64,000 nucleotides of DNA from NCBI GenBank assembly GCA_039621445.1, contig CP154956.1:82456474-82520473 (forward strand), written 5' to 3'. Within the stretch, counting starts at the first letter, position 1; every line of letters begins with the position of its first letter. This document shows, one piece after another, positions 61,500 through 64,000 of the stretch. The position numbers and the translations under genes are program-made. The notes beneath the pieces were generated by a model. That model was not told the DNA's origin. It made no database searches and saw nothing but the letters and a program-made list of their open reading frames with translations. The DNA is from Euglena gracilis. Taxonomy: Eukaryota; Euglenida; Euglenophyceae; Euglenales.

Positions 61500-62840
61500 A
61501 GCCCCAATACACGGTTTCAAACCTTGCCCTGATGCAAATTTGCAGAAAGAGTGAAACTTCAACTTTTCTCTTAAAAAAATCAATGCAGTCTTCGTGAATT
61601 GCAACTTATTTCCCCTTAAAACCATTTATTACGAGACATATGGGAGACATAGGAGACATAGGAGGTGAGAAAGCATATGCCTACACCGTACCAAAGGAAT
61701 TTCATTGGCCGGGCCAATAACCCCCCCCTATCGTCCGGGGCCCAGGGACAATAAGGGGGGGGAAATAAGGGGGGGTACTCCTAGTGCATGTACCGGTATG
61801 TGTGTGAATGCATTGAATTAAAAAAAATGTTTTGTTCCGCAAAACATCCTTGACGGTTTTGATGGTCATGTTTAATTTTGAGGAGATCTTTCTGAAAATG
61901 CACATCGACATTTGAAAACAGAGAAATGGAAGCCTTGACATAATTGACTGATTGGGGATGGAATATCTTCTTCATCACAAGCAGGGCTGGTTTAGAAACT
62001 GACAGGGTCAAATTGATTTTTTTCTCCTGTCAAAGCAGCCCTGACCTCAGAGAAGAATTCCCCCAGATACCCGGCATCAATGATGCCAGGCTGCACATGA
62101 TGGCGGATACCTGGCACTGCTTGCAGGTCCCCTCTTCAACGATGTCCAATGCAGACCAAAATATTGTTGTCAAAAAAAAGCAGAAACACAAAATGAGTAC
62201 AAAGCCAAACGCGAGTACAATATTTAACGTATTTACAAATTGGGCCTTTTTTTTCTCGGAGGTCAAATTGTGAAAGGGAATGGCTTTTTTTCATAACCAA
62301 TAAACAAGAATGTTGTTGTCAAAGGAAAACTTGACTTTGAGAGCCAGACCTGGCCAGTGGGGGGAAGACTTTGCCTGTCATAGTTGGTTGAGGTAAAATA
62401 TAAACATCGTCCTTCATTGCATCCATTCAGGCAATCGAGTCTTCAGGCCAGCATAATTCTGACAGACTTGCAATGTGAATGCAAACCAAAAAGATGGAAT
62501 AATAATAATAAAAAGTTGATGTATCTCCACAAGCTGATAATGAGAGTGAAATGGAATTGAGTGTGGAATTGAGATGTGAGTGGATGTGAGCTGGAAAAAG
62601 AATCACTCTGGTCCCATAATGCAACTTATGGTGAGATGTGAAGGCTAATGGAGCATGGGGTTGGAAAAAACATGGCCTAAAAGACAAAAAAAAGAGACGG
62701 CGACTTCCTTTCTTCTTTTTTTTTTAAAAAAAACACATGCTTCCAACAGAATAATCCTGTGCTTAAATATGAAATATCTCATTGTGTATGCACCCTTGGG
62801 TGCTTCTTTTGATAACGCGCAATTAAAATATCCATTGGGG
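61500..62840. other. No gene recognised
   Basis: AT-rich sequence with a small C-run/G-run patch at 61720-61780. No biased codons on either strand. Confidence 0.45.
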
Positions 62841-63261
62841 CGACGGCAGTTGGGGTTTTTTGGGGACCCCCCCCCCTGTACAGTTGGAATTTTCGGGACC
62901 CCCCCCCAGTGCCGACCCAGCACAGCAAAAAGTGCCAAAAAATGCAAAAAAAAATCTAACCTCGGGACCCCCCTCCCCCATGCCAACGCTCCATTGGCTT
63001 GGAATTTGGACTGCCTTTTTGGAATACCTTTTTGGTAATAATTGTAGCCCCCCTCTGTATGACACCCCCCCAAGGGTCGGGAGGGGGGGCGACGACATTA
63101 AGGGGGGGGGTGCCCATCCTATGGTGAGTAACCCCCTAATTGTCGCCACGGTAAAAAAAACACGTAATTGGGGGCTTTCTAATCACTTATTCTTTTGGGA
63201 CATGTTTTAATCTCAAGCAACAAAAAAATTCAGAAATATGGTGAACCCGCCCCCCCCCAAA

Positions 63262-63473
63262 TACCCTCACCCCCCTCAAAGTGGCCACCCTCCAAGCACC
63301 ACGGGACCCCAAAACGGCCACTCTGGGGGGAGGGGACACTTTGGGGGGGGGGGCAATTTTTGGGCTTCGGCGCCTTCAGTGTCAAAAGAAAGTGGCCACT
63401 TTCAGGGGGGAACCAGATTTGCCAAAAAAAATGGCCACTCTGAGGGGGGGGACGCTTTGAGGGGGGTGAGGGT
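63262..63473. mobile_element. Inverted-repeat element with ACCCTCACCCCCCTCAAAG termini
   Basis: 19-bp termini are exact reverse complements. The interior repeats AGTGGCCAC(C/T)T several times. Noncoding. Confidence 0.75.
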
Positions 63474-63595
63474 CTTGCTCCTCCTGGCAGTGGCCAAATA
63501 ACTTGGCAGGCGGAGGGGCAAAAAAGATGGTTCCAGTAACTTGGCACCCCAATTTTAATGCAACAAAACCTTATGACGCTGAAAAAAAAGGGCCT

Positions 63596-63662
63596 AAATA
63601 ACCTGGCAGGGGGGAAGGCCAAAAAGATGGTTCCAACAACTTGGCACCCTGCCAGGTTATTT
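63596..63662. mobile_element. 67 bp inverted-repeat element, ATAACCTGGCAGGG termini
   Basis: Termini AAATAACCTGGCAGGG and CCCTGCCAGGTTATTT are perfect inverses. A related unit (AAATAACTTGGCAGG...TAACTTGGCACCCC) precedes it at about 63497-63550. Confidence 0.75.
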
Positions 63663-63669
63663 GGGGAGG

Positions 63670-64000
63670 GGGGTTATCATAACCAATCACCATTCATTTT
63701 TGTATTTTTGTGTATTTTTGTTACCATGTTTGGCTGCTTGAAAAGCAATGATATCTTTTTGATTTTTACAAATGGCACATGGCTCCCTCTTTGGGAAATA
63801 TTAATCAGGTTGAGGGGGCTTTTGGTTGGCTTTGCATTTACCGTATTTCCTTATACACCTCATTTACAACAAGGTTTGATTGGCCAATTTACCAAAAAAC
63901 AAAAATTGGTCGCTAATTCACCTTACGGTGTTCACGTGTTTGTCTCAAATGGTTGTCGGTGCTAGCGATTGGTGTCTTGTGTTCGTCACGCATGCGCCAC
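63670..64000. other. No gene recognised
   Basis: Nothing supportable in the last 330 bases. Confidence 0.4.

Overview
This window looks like nuclear DNA of a microbial eukaryote, probably a protist or alga; I cannot place the lineage. Coding signal is confined to small GC-rich islands of about 50-200 bp. They have strongly G/C-ending codons, end in GT...AG splice sites, and are separated by introns and spacers of 0.1-2 kb. Those spacers are packed with microsatellites, long C or G homopolymers and small inverted-repeat elements. I saw no rRNA, tRNA, CRISPR array or bacterial-style operon. Nearly all long open frames here are microsatellite or repeat artefacts, so genes had to be assembled by hand from exons. 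Exon borders are my predictions; matching reading phases are the main internal check.

Layout. 1-4155 and 14704-18549 are two copies of one segmental duplication. They differ by indels, by one mobile-element insertion, and by a ~250 bp segment lying in opposite orientation. Between them, on the minus strand, is a four-exon Nudix hydrolase gene (4336-8092), perhaps with further 5' exons near 10.3 and 11.1 kb, one of which encodes a signal-anchor-like N-terminus. 18.5-26 kb is repeat-rich with a few weak exon candidates. From about 47.1 kb down to 26.3 kb the minus strand carries a long series of exons. The core (43.3-31.6 kb) encodes membrane segments, a linker and a class III adenylyl/guanylyl cyclase-like domain whose two metal-binding aspartates appear to be replaced. 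Exons at 31.1-26.3 kb continue in compatible phase and may be the same gene. 52986-54096 holds three minus-strand exons of a 2-oxoglutarate/Fe(II) dioxygenase (prolyl-4-hydroxylase-like). The right end (55-64 kb) is mainly mobile elements.

Mobile DNA dominates. Many elements are short (70-410 bp), have perfect or near-perfect terminal inverted repeats, and carry runs of C just inside one end and G inside the other. Several are flanked by TA. One is proven mobile by a filled site in duplication copy A against an empty site in copy B. Two larger elements (1125 bp with a 6-bp target duplication; ~1378 bp) each carry an open frame broken by a single in-frame stop. The recognisable genes do not form an obvious pathway: a nucleotide-sugar-type Nudix enzyme, a probably inactive cyclase-like membrane protein and a hydroxylase.
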